64,000 bases of DNA from Clavaria fumosa (Eukaryota > Basidiomycota > Agaricomycetes > Agaricales > Clavariaceae), in assembly GCA_951802425.1 (NCBI GenBank), contig OX637794.1, forward strand, positions 1,922,001 through 1,986,000, in the 5' to 3' direction. How positions within the stretch are numbered: the first letter of the stretch is position 1; each line of letters starts with the position of its first letter. This document shows positions 45,410 to 56,889 of this stretch, piece after piece. A model generated the notes under the pieces. It worked only from the letters and a program-made list of their open reading frames with translations, did not search any database and was not told where the DNA came from. The position numbers were made by a program, and so were the translations under genes.

Positions 45410-46928
45410 CTTTATACCTGATGTAGGAGGCAAGGATGCGAAGATTGTGACATTTACTCGTGTCCTGCATGTTCCAGACCTTGACAGCAGTCTCCTGTCC
45501 ATCCTATACCTCACCCGCCACTGCCACTATGTTGTGTCCATTGATTCTTTGTTCCTGTACTTTGGACAGAATGGCCAAGTCAAATTCACTGCCTCTATTC
45601 ACCCCAACAACAATGCTTCCCTCAATGGCAGAACTGAAGTAGTGAGAGAGCAAGCCTGCTTGTCAGCAACACCTCCTATGGATTATGCTCTGTGGCATCG
45701 TCGTTTAGCACATCAGAACATGGATAGAGTAATGAGAATGGCCAGGGATTCTTTGGTCACTGGACTTAGGCTGCAGTCCAAGTCTTTACCAACTGGGTTT
45801 TGTGAGCCATGTCTAGCTGGAAAGATGCATGCCAATCCATTCCCTTTGTCCCAGCACAGGGCAACTGAGCTGTTGGAACTGGTGCATTCTGATGTTCATG
45901 GTCCATTGAGTGTTAGAATACACTCTGGATATCGCTATTGGGTCACATTTATTGATGATGCCTCAAGGTTCTGGGTGGTTTACTTGCTAAAGGCAAAGAG
46001 TGAAGTGTTTACTGCATACAAGCAATTTCAAGCTTATGCAGAGAGGTATTTGGGATGCAAGGTCAGGACAATTAGAGATGACAAAGGGGGGGAGTACATG
46101 TCCAATGCCTTTCTACATGACACTTTGGCTGAAGGTGTGCAGAGACAGCACACAACCAGAAATCGTCCTCAGCAGAATGGTGTGGCAGAGCGAGCCAATC
46201 ACACTATACAGGATGGAATAACCACCCTGCTGCAAGAATCTGGGTTACCTGTGCAATTCTGGGGAGAGGCACTTGCAGCCTTTGTGCATGTGAGGAATAG
46301 ATGTGCCACTTTAACTCTGAATGGTGTAACACCATACACTCTGTGGCACAAGAAGAAACCTGATGTGTCCCATTTGAGAGTCTGGGGTTGCCAGGCATAT
46401 GTGCATGTGCAGAAGGACAAGAGGTCACTTCTTGGTTCACACATGGAGAAATGCATCTTCATTGGATATCCAGAGGGCTACAAGGGTTGGAAGTTTTATA
46501 ACCCTACCACCAAGAAAACTGTGATCAGTGAGAGGGCTGAGTTTGATGAACATTACTTCCCTCATAAGAGACATCACCAGCAGGACAGTTTGCCAAGGGT
46601 AACCAACACTCCAGTCCCTGGGCCAGTCTCTGAGTATATCCAAGTAATGGATGAGCATGATTTGGATGCACATGGTAATCCTATGGCAATCCCTCCAGTG
46701 AGAGAGGAGTCTCCAGTTCCTGAGGTTCGCACTCTCAGTCCACCACTTGCTCTGAGACGAGAGCCTCGTCTCAGGAGGCCTCCTGGTGAATGGTGGAAAG
46801 TTAGACCTGAACCTGAACCCATGGTTGAGGGGACTTCTTCACCTTCAGGAGATGAGCTGAACCTAGGAGAGAATGAGGAGGAGGAGGAAGTGGAGGAGGA
46901 GGAAGTGGTTGAATTGCTGGTCTTGCTT
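45410..46928 (+). pseudogene. Copia-B integrase segment
   Basis: Continues the copia-B copy that was inserted in copia-A1. It starts at CTTTATACCTGATG (gag-protease junction) after the SG LTR and reads through integrase (VHSDVHGPL, IRDDKGGEYMS, NGVAERANH) to GGTCTTGCTT, where homology with copia-B2 stops and foreign sequence begins. An LTR end joins its left side, so no start codon of its own remains. Confidence 0.88.
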
Positions 46929-47146
46929 TGTTGGTTGTAATGTAGGCAACCACACAGTCACCTGTTCTGCCCCCTGTTGAGGTGGGTTAGGTTTACAGTT
47001 TGGACTTGGGGTATTTAGTGTTAGGTTGTAATGTGTCAACCAACAGTTCAGGGTGCCCCTCAATTGGGTGGGTTGGGCTTAGGAGGAGGAGGCACCAGTT
47101 CACTGAACTTGGGTACTTAACCAACACCCAACTTCCTATTGGATCA
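46929..47146. other. Unclassified segment with two similar hairpins
   Basis: This is not copia, SG or gypsy sequence. GGTTGTAATGTAGGCAACC (46,933) and GGTTGTAATGTGTCAACC (47,024) are two related inverted repeats about 90 bp apart. With the tRNA-like sequence that follows it may be part of a SINE or a piece of host DNA carried in during rearrangement; about 150 bp of copia-B sequence is missing at this place. Confidence 0.5.
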
Positions 47147-47220
47147 GACCATATAGCTCAGTGGTTAAGAGCACCCATCATGAATCTGGGAGGTCCTGGG
47201 TTCAATTCCCTGTGTGGTCA
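47147..47220 (+). tRNA. tRNA-like sequence, probably tRNA pseudogene or SINE head
   Basis: 74 bases fold as a cloverleaf. The acceptor GACCATA pairs with TGTGGTC over all 7 positions (one T-G). D arm GCTC/GAGC. Anticodon stem CCCAT/CTGGG has one mismatch, T-arm CTGGG/CCCTG one mismatch with loop TTCAATT. The A box TAGCTCAGTGG and B box GGTTCAATTCC are near-perfect, and CTTTTCT follows as a pol III terminator. The anticodon loop CATGAAT lacks U33, so a functional tRNA is doubtful and no amino acid is assigned. Confidence 0.6.
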
Positions 47221-47235
47221 CTTTTCTTACTTAAC

Positions 47236-47489
47236 ATCCGGGCCCCTTAGTAATACAGTCATGTGATTACTTTGAGGTACTAACGCCATTGGTAGTTATT
47301 ATTAGCTATCACATGACCACAGTAGTATATAAGTAGCTCACCAGATGTAGTAGATAACCATCTGGTTATCCAGTTTTGTGCCCCAGACTACCACTACTGC
47401 TACTGACTCGACTTCACTCATCATCACCATCATCGTCCTTCAATAGGATCCTCACTGATCAGCACACCGACAACCAGATTCTAATAACA
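47236..47489 (+). repeat. SG LTR, 5'-truncated
   Basis: Matches the SG LTR from ATCCGGGCCCC to the end CTAATAACA, including TATA and CATCTGGTTA. The first 65 bases or so are missing. It is followed by GATGGGT of copia-B. Confidence 0.88.
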
Positions 47490-47501
47490 GATGGGTGTTT
47501 A

Positions 47502-48080
47502 TGTCAGGATCCATTACGTAAGCCGCCGTCACTAAGTCCGCAACACGCTAGGATCTAGCTACGAGGACCGAGTATGGGACCATGTGACCCCCTGCGACCT
47601 TAAGCGCCCGCCCGCGACCTCAACTCCACACTCGCGACCCCCCTGGCGCTTATAGGCCCGCGACCAGCACCCATCACGTGCCCCCACCCACGTTCCTTGC
47701 GATTTCCCACGCTTTGGAATTCGTGATGGAGGCGGATCAGCTAAAATGCCTCTGACGTGCCCCATCAACCAATCTAACCTAAACGGGCTTAATTGAGGTC
47801 TCCCCTCGGGCAGCCAAGACCGTGCCAAGCATTCCCTCTGTCATCCTCCCCACATTCGTACCTCGCCGCTACCTTCCTTATTTGGCATCCCCTTTTCCCT
47901 TTGTTGCCTCCCCTATCCCGCGCGACTCAGAGCGCGTAGCCTCGTTTCTCTTACTTATGACTCACTCCCTACACAGCCCCCTTCCCCCAGTATATATAAT
48001 GCCTTGTAATGAGTGTAGGCCCTCACGTTGAAATCGAGCTTCCTTCCCCTTCTCGCTTCTGTGAGGGACTTGGACTGACA
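47502..48080 (+). repeat. Gypsy-2 5' LTR with promoter and self-primer candidate
   Basis: TGTCAGGATCCATTACGTAA to GGACTTGGACTGACA. TATATATAA is at 47,991. About 33 bases on, CACGTTGAAATCG (48,024-48,036) pairs with CAATTTCAATGTG directly after the LTR (48,081-48,093): 11 Watson-Crick pairs, one G-U and one mismatch in 13, which suggests Tf1-like self-priming. Confidence 0.85.
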
Positions 48081-48090
48081 CAATTTCAAT

Positions 48091-49984
48091 GTGTACCCCT
48101 TGCTACCTCGACCCTGTCAACCCCCGGTCGGCCTAGCTTTCTCTTTACCCCCTGCCCGTCGTGTGCAACAGAACGGCGAGAGAATCACCCTGGTGTACCC
48201 GACGCGTAACGAGGACATAACGGACGAGTGGCTCACCACGGTCCTGGACTTTGGAGAAGACGAATATTGGGCGAGGTACTTTGACACCCGCGTACGAACT
48301 GAATTCTACCCAGACACACCTACGGAATCCGACGTTTCGGAGACGGAAACTGCGGTACTGAGACCGCGAGAGCTATGCCCTTTCGAATTGTGGATTATTG
48401 AGGAGGAAAGAAGACTCGCGCCTTACTTCGGAAGGCTATACGCACAAGAACAGAGCAGACGAGAGCAGAGATTGAGAGAAGCCCTAGCGATTGCATTACC
48501 AGACTCCGCGACCTCAGGCACGAGATCGCCCGCACACAGCACCATCGACGTTAACCTCGACGACCTCGAGGACTACATAAACAGCGACAACGACGAGTCG
48601 ACGAACGAACCCGCGTACGTTTCCGTGGAGATCCAGACAGAGCTTACCCTCCTCGGAGTCGAACAGTTCATCGTCCACGAATACCGACCCCTCGCTTTCA
48701 TCCCCCGTCCTATCAACCCCATCCCCCCCAGCACCACCAGTTCATACCGAACCCCCCGTAGACTTCGCGAGTTTAGACAAGCGCCTAGCCCGGCAAGCAC
48801 CGTCGCCACCACCACCACCACAATCACCTGCGACTCCAGAGCCAGAACCGCGACCCCAACCCGCGAATCCATCGCCGCCAGAACCCTCGTTGCCACCCTC
48901 GCCCGCACCCGAAATGGCGGATGCCGTCCCCGCAGCCCCAATGCCGAGGCTGGACCTAGCCGTTCCATCTTTTGATGGAAATAAGAAGAACTTCTGGACC
49001 TTCCTCAGGTCTCTCCAGCTGCAGTTCCTGGGAAACCAGGGGCTCTATGCCAGTGACCTAAACAAGATTCTATTTGCGCTGAGTAAAATTACAGGAGAAG
49101 GGTTCGCAGCGGAGTGGGCGAACATGCGAGGTGACGAAATCCTGAATGCTGGAGTGGCAGGAACTTGGGAAGACTTTGTTGTGGACCTGCGGAGGGCCTT
49201 TGACGACCCAAACATTACCGCGACCGCCCTGAACGATATAGCAAAGATGAAACAGGGAGCGTTGGAAGCTGCGGAGTTCTTCGCCCTTTTCGAAACGCTG
49301 ATGCGCAAGGCGGAACTGGACCCGGTCGACGACTCTGACGTGCTCATCCACTGGCTGGAGACGAATCTCAACCGAAGGTTGACCACGCGGGTCTACAACG
49401 TCAACCCCATGCCAGTTACCTATGCCCAGTGGAAGCATCTGGTCGAGACCCTGGACGCTCAGCAACGACGGCTTGACGCGATCATCCGCAAGCAGAACGC
49501 CAGCCGCCCGGCCCCGCCTCAGTCCCAACAGTCGCGACCGCTGCCTACACCCCCGCGCTACCCGAACCCGAACCCCCCGCGACCCGCGCCTCGCTTCCCC
49601 TCCGCTCCGCAACAGCAGCAACGCGCTCCTGTTCCACAGATCATGCCCCGTCCCACTGGTGCCGGTGACCAGATGATCGTAGACCAGACGCGAGCTCCTG
49701 CGGCCGAGCGTCGATGCTTCCGCTGTGGCCAGGTAGGACACATCGCCCGCAACTGCCACCTCCCGGACTCGCGACCCTATGTCCCGAGGCCGCAGGTACG
49801 TGCAATGGTCCCTGGCCCAATAGAAGTGGAAGAATACAAGAACGAACTCGCGCTACTTCGCGACAGGCTCGCGATCTACGAAAGAGAGAGGCAGATGGCT
49901 GGTGCCCCACAGGCCCAGCAACACCAACAACAGCTCCCGCCGGCTCCCACCCAGGAGCAGGATTTTGGAGGAGAGACGCAGTAA
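48091..49984 (+). pseudogene. Gypsy-2 gag
   Basis: An N-terminal part (from about 48,170, ERITLVYPTRNEDIT) is in one frame and the Gag core in another; they would join by a one-base shift near 48,720-48,770 around a C-run, followed by a proline-rich linker. The core (LAVPSFDGNKKNFWTF, TWEDFVVDLRRAFDD) is a typical retrotransposon Gag, ending in a CCHC knuckle CFRCGQVGHIARNC at about 49,715 and a glutamine-rich tail. Stop at 49,984. Confidence 0.85.
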
Positions 49985-52900
49985 GTCCGAACTGGCGTCT
50001 CTGTAACAGTACAAGTCTCGTTCCCGCCCCCGCCCCTGTACCCGTAGCAAGTATACCCAAATACACGATCTTGCAATGGAGACACGCCCGGAGCGCGAAT
50101 GAACGTGAGGACAACAGAACAACAAAAGTCGCGGAGGAGAAACCAAAGAGACGAAAGAGAGAGTTGACCCTACCGGTGCACTTTGAGACTCTAACCACGG
50201 CTGAGTGGGGAGGCGTTAAAGTCCTGATCGATTCGGGATGTACTAACTGCTTCATGGACCTAGCCTGGTGCAGGGAGCTCGGACTAGAACCTGTGCCGCT
50301 GCAGAACCCGATCAAGGTATACAATGTGGATGGATCGGCAAACAAAAGCGGGCCTATTCGCCATGGCATCGACCTCCTGTTGACCATAGGAGACCACCAA
50401 GAGCGAATACACTTCTTGCTCGGAACAGCCAAGTTGCACAAAATCATCCTGGGACACGACTGGCTATCCAAACACAACCCGGAGATCGATTGGCCACTGG
50501 GGAAGGTCTCCTTCAAACGCTGCCCCGCGAGTTGCCACTTCGACCCGCTCCTCGCGAGTCCCTGGGCCTATCCAAAAGCAGTGATTGGGACAATGCACTG
50601 TGAACAACCATGGATATCCGCTTTTCGGACACCGGAGACACGCCTGACTGGCCGTCGCTATACCCAACGGTCTTTAGTGAAGCCAAGTGGGACGAGTTGC
50701 CTAAACCGCGACCCGATTTTGACATTAAGATCGAGTTCCGCGAGGACCCAGGCCACTTATCCTCCAAACTGTACTCGCTGACGAGAGAAGAGACGATTGA
50801 GATGAATAGGTGGATTGACGAACAGCTCGCATCAGGAAGGATAAGACCCTCCAAATCGCCCTATGCCAGTCCGTTCTTCTTTAAGTGAGAAAAGGACAAA
50901 CTCCGACCGATCATCGACTACTCGCGCCTCAACTCATTTCTGATCAAAGACAAGTTCCCGCTGCCACGCATCCGTGACTGTGTAGACAAGCTACGTGGAG
51001 CCAGGATCTTCTCCAAGATCGATGCGAAGGGGGGATTTCCGTCCATGAGGTTGTGGGAGGGGCACCAAGAGAGATGTGCGTTCCTAATGTCGCAAGGTTT
51101 GTTCGAACCTACGGTAATGTGGTTCGGACTCCAGAATGCCCCCGCGACCTTCCAGAGGTTCATGAACCACATCCTGAGAGAGGAGATCGCCGGCGGACAC
51201 GTTCTCGCGTACATCGATGACGTCATCATCTTCGCGGACGACCTCGCGACCCACCGCTACTGGATGGATCGGGTACTGCAGAGATTCCATGAGAATGGGC
51301 TATGCCTCCGGCTAAGCAAGTGTGAGTTCAAGAAGGCTGAGGTGTTCTACCTTGGGCTTAGGCTCTCGCATAATCGCCTCGAGCACGACCCGGCCAAGGC
51401 AGAAGCTATCCGAAACTGGCCAGTGCCCCGAAACGTCAAAGAACTCCAGCGCTTCTTGGGAATGGTCAACCACTTGCGGAGATTCATCCCCAACCTGTCC
51501 ACGCGAGCCAAGCCCCTGTTTAAGCTCACCGGCAACGTCCCCTGGTGTTGGCAGAGCGAACAGGTCGCGGCCTTCCTGGATGTGAAAGGAGCGCTTGTCT
51601 CAGCCCCGGTCCTCGCCCTACCCCAGGACTCGGGCAGGTGGAAGGTAGAAACGGACGCGAGTAACCTCGCGACGGGTGGTGTTCTTTCGCAGCAGCAGCC
51701 TGATGGAACCTGGAGACCGGTCGACTACATCTCCGAGGCCCTCACAGCCGCCGAGAAAAACTATGATGTCTACAATAAAGAACTCCTCGCGGTCATCAGG
51801 GCTCTAAGAGAGTGGAGAGCGTATCTAGTGGGAGTGGACGAGACCTTCGAAATTTGGACGGACCATGCCAACCTGCAATACTTCAGAAAGCCCCAAAAAC
51901 TGAAGCCACGACAGGTACGCTGGTACGGAGAACTCCAAAGTTTTGACTTTGAAATCAAGTATCGGACGGGCAAGAGCAACACCAAAGCCGACACCCTCTC
52001 ACGAAGGCCAGACTACGGAGATGCTGCCGAAGAAGATGCCCCTGTCCAGATGCTCCCCACTGACATGAACGTCTGCACCAGCTTTACCTCGGAAATGGAG
52101 ACGCTCCTCCAGAAAAAGAGCGCGGAATATGTCACGAAGCCCACGGAGATTGATGACAGTTGGACGCGAGACCGCCTCGGGCTTTGGTGGAGAAACAACA
52201 CTGTGTGGATACCCATGAGCGTTCGCGAGGTGGTGCTCAACTATGAACACGACCTCCCCACCGCAGGGCACCCCGGAAAAAAGAAAATGAAAGCCGCAAT
52301 GGTCAAGGCCTACTGGTGGCCCGAGATGGTGAAGGATGTGGAGAAGTACGTATCTGGGTGCGAAGGTTGCCAGAGAACCAAGCCCGATCGAACCAAACGC
52401 GCCGCGCCTCTGTACCCGCACCCAGTCCCAAACGGCCCATGGTGGGCGATCAGCTGGGACATAGTAGGACCGTTACCACAGTCCCGTGGGTTCGACTCCA
52501 TCCTTGTAATCGTGGACAAATTCACCAAGCGCACTCTCATCGAAGCGATCGGTTTTGACCTGACGAGCCTGGGAGCTGCGAGGATCCTCCGCGACCGAGT
52601 ATTCTGGAACCACGGAATCCCCCAGAAGTGTTGGAATTGGGTTATCTCACCCATTGATCAGATAAGCGTTTAGTCAATTCTCTTTAGTCATCAGTCCGGG
52701 CCCCTTAGTAATACAGTCACATGATTACTTTGAGGTACTAACGCCATTGGTAGTTATTATTAGCTATCACACGACCACAGTAGTATATAAGTAGCTCACC
52801 AGATGTAGTAGATACCCATCTGGTTATCCAGTTTTGTGCCCCGGACTACCACTACCGCTACCGACTCGACTTCGCTCATCATCACCGTCGTCATCCTTCA

Positions 52901-53850
52901 ATAGGATCCTCACCGATCAGCACACCGACAACCAGATTCTTCTAACAAGAAGGTCGTCAGCGACCGTGGCCCACAATTCGTCTCTCGATTCATGAAGGAA
53001 TTCTACCGGATGATTGGGATAAAGGCTAACCCGAGTACCGCCTTCCACCCCCAAACTGACGGACAAACAGAGCGAGTAAATCAGGAGATTGAGACCTACC
53101 TGCGAGGATATGTCGACCATCTCCAGGATGATTGGGCAGAGTGGTTGAGCACAGCAGAGTTTGCGTTGAATAACCGGGAACACTCCGCGACAGGCTATAC
53201 GCCCTTCTTCTTGGACTGCGGCCGACACCCCTGGAATGGAGGTATACACCCGCGGACAGAAGTGAACCCAGCTGCAGATGAGTGGATGGCGAAGTTGGAA
53301 GAGTCGCGACGTGCTGCCAAAGAGGCCATGGAGAAAGCCGCGCTAGCAATGAAGAAAAGCTACGACAGCGGAAAACGACCCAGCCGCGAGTATGGGAAGG
53401 GAGACTTAGTTTGGCTTGACACGCGAAACCTGAAAATGGACTGCCCAAACAAGAAACTCGACAACAAACGCGCTGGACCCTTCGCCATCATAGAGAAAGT
53501 GGGGCCAGCTGGATATCGCCTCAAGCTGCCCCCGGCCTGGCGAATCCATGACGTATTTAATGAGTTGCTCCTCACCCCATTCATCCCTCCTTCTTTCGCT
53601 TCTCAAGCCCGACCACCTCCGCCCCCCCCGACCATCGACGACGACCATTTGGAGTATGAGGTCGAAGAGATCCTGGATGTGAAGAAAGTAGGACGAGGAG
53701 TGAAGTATCTGGTAAAATGGCAAGGCTACCCCATCGAAGAGAATACTTGGGAACCCCGCTAGAACCTTACCAACACCGCAATTCTCCTCCGCGACTTCTT
53801 CCTCAAACACCCGGATAAGGCGCGATTGGCTGGTCGAGACGCCCAGCCTT
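49714..53850 (+). pseudogene. Gypsy-2 pol: protease, RT, RNase H, integrase, chromodomain
   Basis: Overlaps the end of gag in another frame, consistent with frameshift expression. Protease VLIDSGCTNCFMD and ILGHDWL. A second shift near 50,600 leads to the RT frame, where a TGA stands at 50,886. RT keeps KIDAKGGF and YIDDVIIF. RNase H VETDASNLATGG. Integrase has H2C2 (GHPGKKK, CEGCQRTK) and D-D-E in [16 protein letters not shown] and DGQTERVNQ; an SG solo LTR splits it after HGIPQK. The chromodomain ([30 protein letters not shown]) meets a TAG at 53,760. Unlike gypsy-1 the catalytic residues are intact. Confidence 0.9.
52629..52947 (+). mobile_element. SG solo LTR in gypsy-2 integrase
   Basis: 319 bp from TGTTGGAATTGGG to TTCTTCTAACA, flanked by AGAAG (52,624-52,628 and 52,948-52,952). 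A clean product of LTR-LTR recombination, orientation plus. Confidence 0.95.
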
Positions 53851-53863
53851 GAGGAGGGGGCCA

Positions 53864-54442
53864 TGTCAGGATCCATTACGTAAGCCGCCGTCACTAAGTC
53901 CGCAACACGCTAGGATCTAGCTACGAGGACCGAGTATGGGACCACGTGACCCCCTGCGACCTTAAGCGCCCGCCCGCGACCTCAACTCCACACTCGCGAC
54001 CCCCCTGGCGCTTATAGGCCCGCGACCAGCACCCATCACGTGCCCCCACCCACGTTCCTTGCGATTTCCCACGCTTTGGAATTCGTGATGGAGGCGGATC
54101 AGCTAAAATGCCTCTGACGTGCCCCATCAACCAATCTAACCTAAACGGGCTTAATTGAGGTCTCCCCTCGGGCAGCCAAGACCGCGCCAAGCATTCCCTC
54201 TGTCATCCTCCCCACATTCGTACCTTGCCGCTACCTTCCTTATTCGGCATCCCCTTTTCCCTTTGTTGCCTCCCCTATCCCACGCGACTCAGAGCGCATA
54301 CCCTCGTTTCTCTTACTTATAACTCACTCCCTACACAGCCCCCTTCCCCCAGTATATATAACGCCTTGTAATGAGTGTAGGCCCTCACGTTGAAATCGAG
54401 CTTCCTTCCCCTTCTCGCTTCTGTGAGGGACTTGGACTGACA
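53864..54442 (+). repeat. Gypsy-2 3' LTR (579 bp)
   Basis: Preceded by the polypurine tract GAGGAGGGGGCCA. Same length as the 5' LTR; ends GGACTGACA at the GTTTA duplication. Confidence 0.93.
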
Positions 54443-54447
54443 GTTTA

Positions 54448-55847
54448 AGGTGAAAAAGAAGGCAGATGGGAGCATTGAGAGATACAAGGCTCATTTTGTG
54501 GCCAAGGGATATAGCCAGAGGCCTGGACTGGATTACACTGAAGTGTTTGCTCCTACCAGTCGTGCTCCTGCTATCAGGCTTATCTTGGCACTGGCAGCCA
54601 TTGAGGACATGCATTTGCATACTGTGGACATATCTCATGCTTTTGTGAATGGGAAGTTGGATGAAGAGATCTACATGGAGCAACCACAGGGATTTGTGCA
54701 ACCTGGTTATGTGTGCAGGCTGAATCGCTCCCTCTATGGCTTGAAGCAGGCTTCAAGAGTTTGGAATAAGACTCTTCATGCTGCATTCTCAAAGATGGGA
54801 TTTAAGCGATCAGAGTCAGACCATGGCATCTATGTCTTTGTGAAGGATGATGTTCGCATTTTTGTGCCTGTCTGGGTGGATGACATTACATTTGCATCAA
54901 AATCTCAGTCATCCATCAATTCATGCATTCAGGAGTTGGGGAAGCAGTTTGATCTCAGGAATTTGGGTCCCACCACTTATCTGTTGGGCATAGAGATCAA
55001 GAGAGATCATGCAAATCACTCAATTTCATTATCCCAGAAGCAGTATATCCTAGATGTGTTGGAAAGATTCAAGATGTCTGACTGTCATCCTGTCTCCACT
55101 CCCATTGATCCTGGATTGCGATTGGACAAAGACATGGGTGCCAGTACTCTTGAGGAGATAGCTGCAATGAAAGAAACTCCATATTTGAGTGCTGTTGGTG
55201 CTTTGATGTACTTGACTGTGTCCACCAGACCAGACATTGCATATGCATGTGGTGTCCTTGCAAGATTCTCATCCAATCCTGGTCCTCATTGGAAAGCAGT
55301 GAAGCATGTGATGAGATATGTAAAGGGGACTATGGATGTGAAGTTGACCTATGGTCCTTCATCCTCTGGTGAACTGTTCACATCATTTTCTGATGCTGAT
55401 TTTGGAGGGTGCAAGCAGTCTGGCAAGTCCACCAGTGGGTACTTAATTAAAGTTGGGACTGGTGCTGTAAGCTGGAGAAGCAAATTGCAGCCAATTGTGG
55501 CCTTGTCCACCACAGAGGCTGAGTATATTGCTGCAGTTGAGGCTGGAAAGGAGATGATATGGATGCACAACATTCTTAGTGAATTTGGGTACAAACCCAG
55601 TTTGCCATCCAAGTTGAGAGTTGACAACCAGTCTGCCATGAATGTGGCAAAGAATCCTGAGCACCATGGTCGCATGAAGCACCTGGATTTGAGATTGTAT
55701 TGGCTCAGGGAGAAAGTGGAGGCTGGAGTGATTTCACTCTCATATATACCTACTACAGAGACGCCTGCAGATATTCTGACTAAAGGGTTGCCTAGGGCAC
55801 AGGTGGAAGTATGTAGGCATCTCATGGGACTTCAGGAAGAGATGTGA
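54448..55847 (+). pseudogene. Copia-B RT and RNase H segment
   Basis: The continuation of copia-B pol after gypsy-2. RT: SRAPAIRLILALAAIEDMH, SHAFVNGKLDEE, WVDDITFAS. RNase H: SDADFGGCKQ, TEAEYIAA, KHLDLRLYWLREK. Open to the stop at 55,847, with one codon fewer than copia-B2 near 55,284. The region between integrase and RT (about 150 bp in copia-B2) is missing, replaced by the tRNA-like segment and the truncated SG LTR. Confidence 0.9.
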
Positions 55848-55860
55848 GATCAAGGGGGAG

Positions 55861-56166
55861 TGTTGAATGTGATAGCCCATCCTTCCTTCACATTAGTTTC
55901 ACCTTCCTAAGTTGTATAGTTGCCCAGGGCTCTTTCCTTTCACCCTGAGGCATTATGTAACTGTTGTTGCTTATGTAAGCATGGATACTTCGCCACAGAG
56001 TCCAGTTTCAGTCCCTCAGTGACTTGTACTGGACTCTAGGTGAGTGTCCCCTCATGTACTTCATTTACCTATGTACTTTTACTAATTTAGTGACTTGTAC
56101 TGAACTCTAGTCATCCAGTGAGGCTCTAGGAGCCCTATCCACTCATCTACATAGGTCTCCTTGACA
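55861..56166 (+). repeat. Copia-B 3' LTR flanked by ATCAC
   Basis: 306 bp, preceded by CAAGGGGGAG. The right flank ATCAC (56,167-56,171) is the reverse complement of GTGAT found beside copia-B2 at 63,492-63,496, so this end belongs to the insertion whose other end is copia-B2. Confidence 0.92.
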
Positions 56167-56889
56167 ATCACATGACGTTATTACTAAGGAGTCTGGTCTG
56201 ATGACTAAAGAGAATTATGTAACACTTATCTGATCAATGGGTGAGATAACCCATTCCAACACTCCCCTGTAATTGAATCCATCGATACGTCTTCAAGCGG
56301 GAGCGATGGTGACAGCCGGTGTGCGGGCACGGCGGCGGTGCAGTTCAGTGGCCTCAGCGGCAATCGTCGTGGAGGCAGCATAGAGTGGCAGCAGTGGATA
56401 GTAGTAGGGCATCGGTCCAAGTGGCGGTGGGAAGTAAGTGGCGGCAGGGGAAGGCGCCCCGCAGGGCGCTGAGCCTGTTGCTTCTTGTTCTGTGTGATGC
56501 AGCGTCGGGCGGCGGAGGGGTCAGCAGTGTGGCAGTCGGATGCCGTATGACCATGAGCGTGGCACTTGTCACATTTGGCGAAGCGGCCAGGTGTGGTGGA
56601 GGTGCCTCGGGTGGCTCGACCTGTAGAGGGAGCGGCGACACTGGCATGGGCGGCGGCGACAGTAGTCTCGGCATTGACGAGGCGGGTGTGGGTGTCGGAC
56701 ATATTCATGTCAAGTTCGTCGAGTAGGGCGTTTGTATCATCCATACGCTGCTCTAGAGTGGAGAGGCACTCGAGTACTGATGTGAAGAGGGAGTTTACTG
56801 ATGCGCACCATGTGGTGATCAGCGAGATAACCCAAACAATAATGGTGCTGGTCGGGCATGTGGAAAGTAGTCTGTCCAGTTCTTGTGGC
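56167..56889 (-). pseudogene. Diverged SG element fragment (part of 3' LTR and gag)
   Basis: 56,167-56,261 is the first part of an SG LTR (in minus orientation, end ATTCCAACA) and 56,262-56,889 is SG interior. The gag reads MDDTNALLDELDMNMSD with knuckle CDKCHAHGHTASDC, then decays. It stops at CTTGTGGC where Zn2Cys6-like gene sequence begins, so its 5' part is lost. The rest of its LTR lies at 63,492-63,718 on the other strand, separated by copia-B2 and the inversion. Confidence 0.85.

Larger units (their letters stand above)
47502..54442 (+). mobile_element. Gypsy-2, chromodomain Ty3/gypsy element
   Basis: 6,941 bp with two 579-bp LTRs, flanked by GTTTA (47,497-47,501 and 54,443-54,447) inside copia-B pol. 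LTRs differ at roughly nine positions, mainly CpG transitions, so it is older than copia-A2. It carries gag and pol with chromodomain and is disabled by frameshifts, stops and an SG solo LTR (52,629-52,947). Confidence 0.93.

Noticed and set aside
47147..47220. Functional tRNA with CAU or GAA anticodon
   Set aside because: Either reading needs a shifted loop and broken anticodon-stem pairs; in the best fold the loop is CATGAAT without U33.
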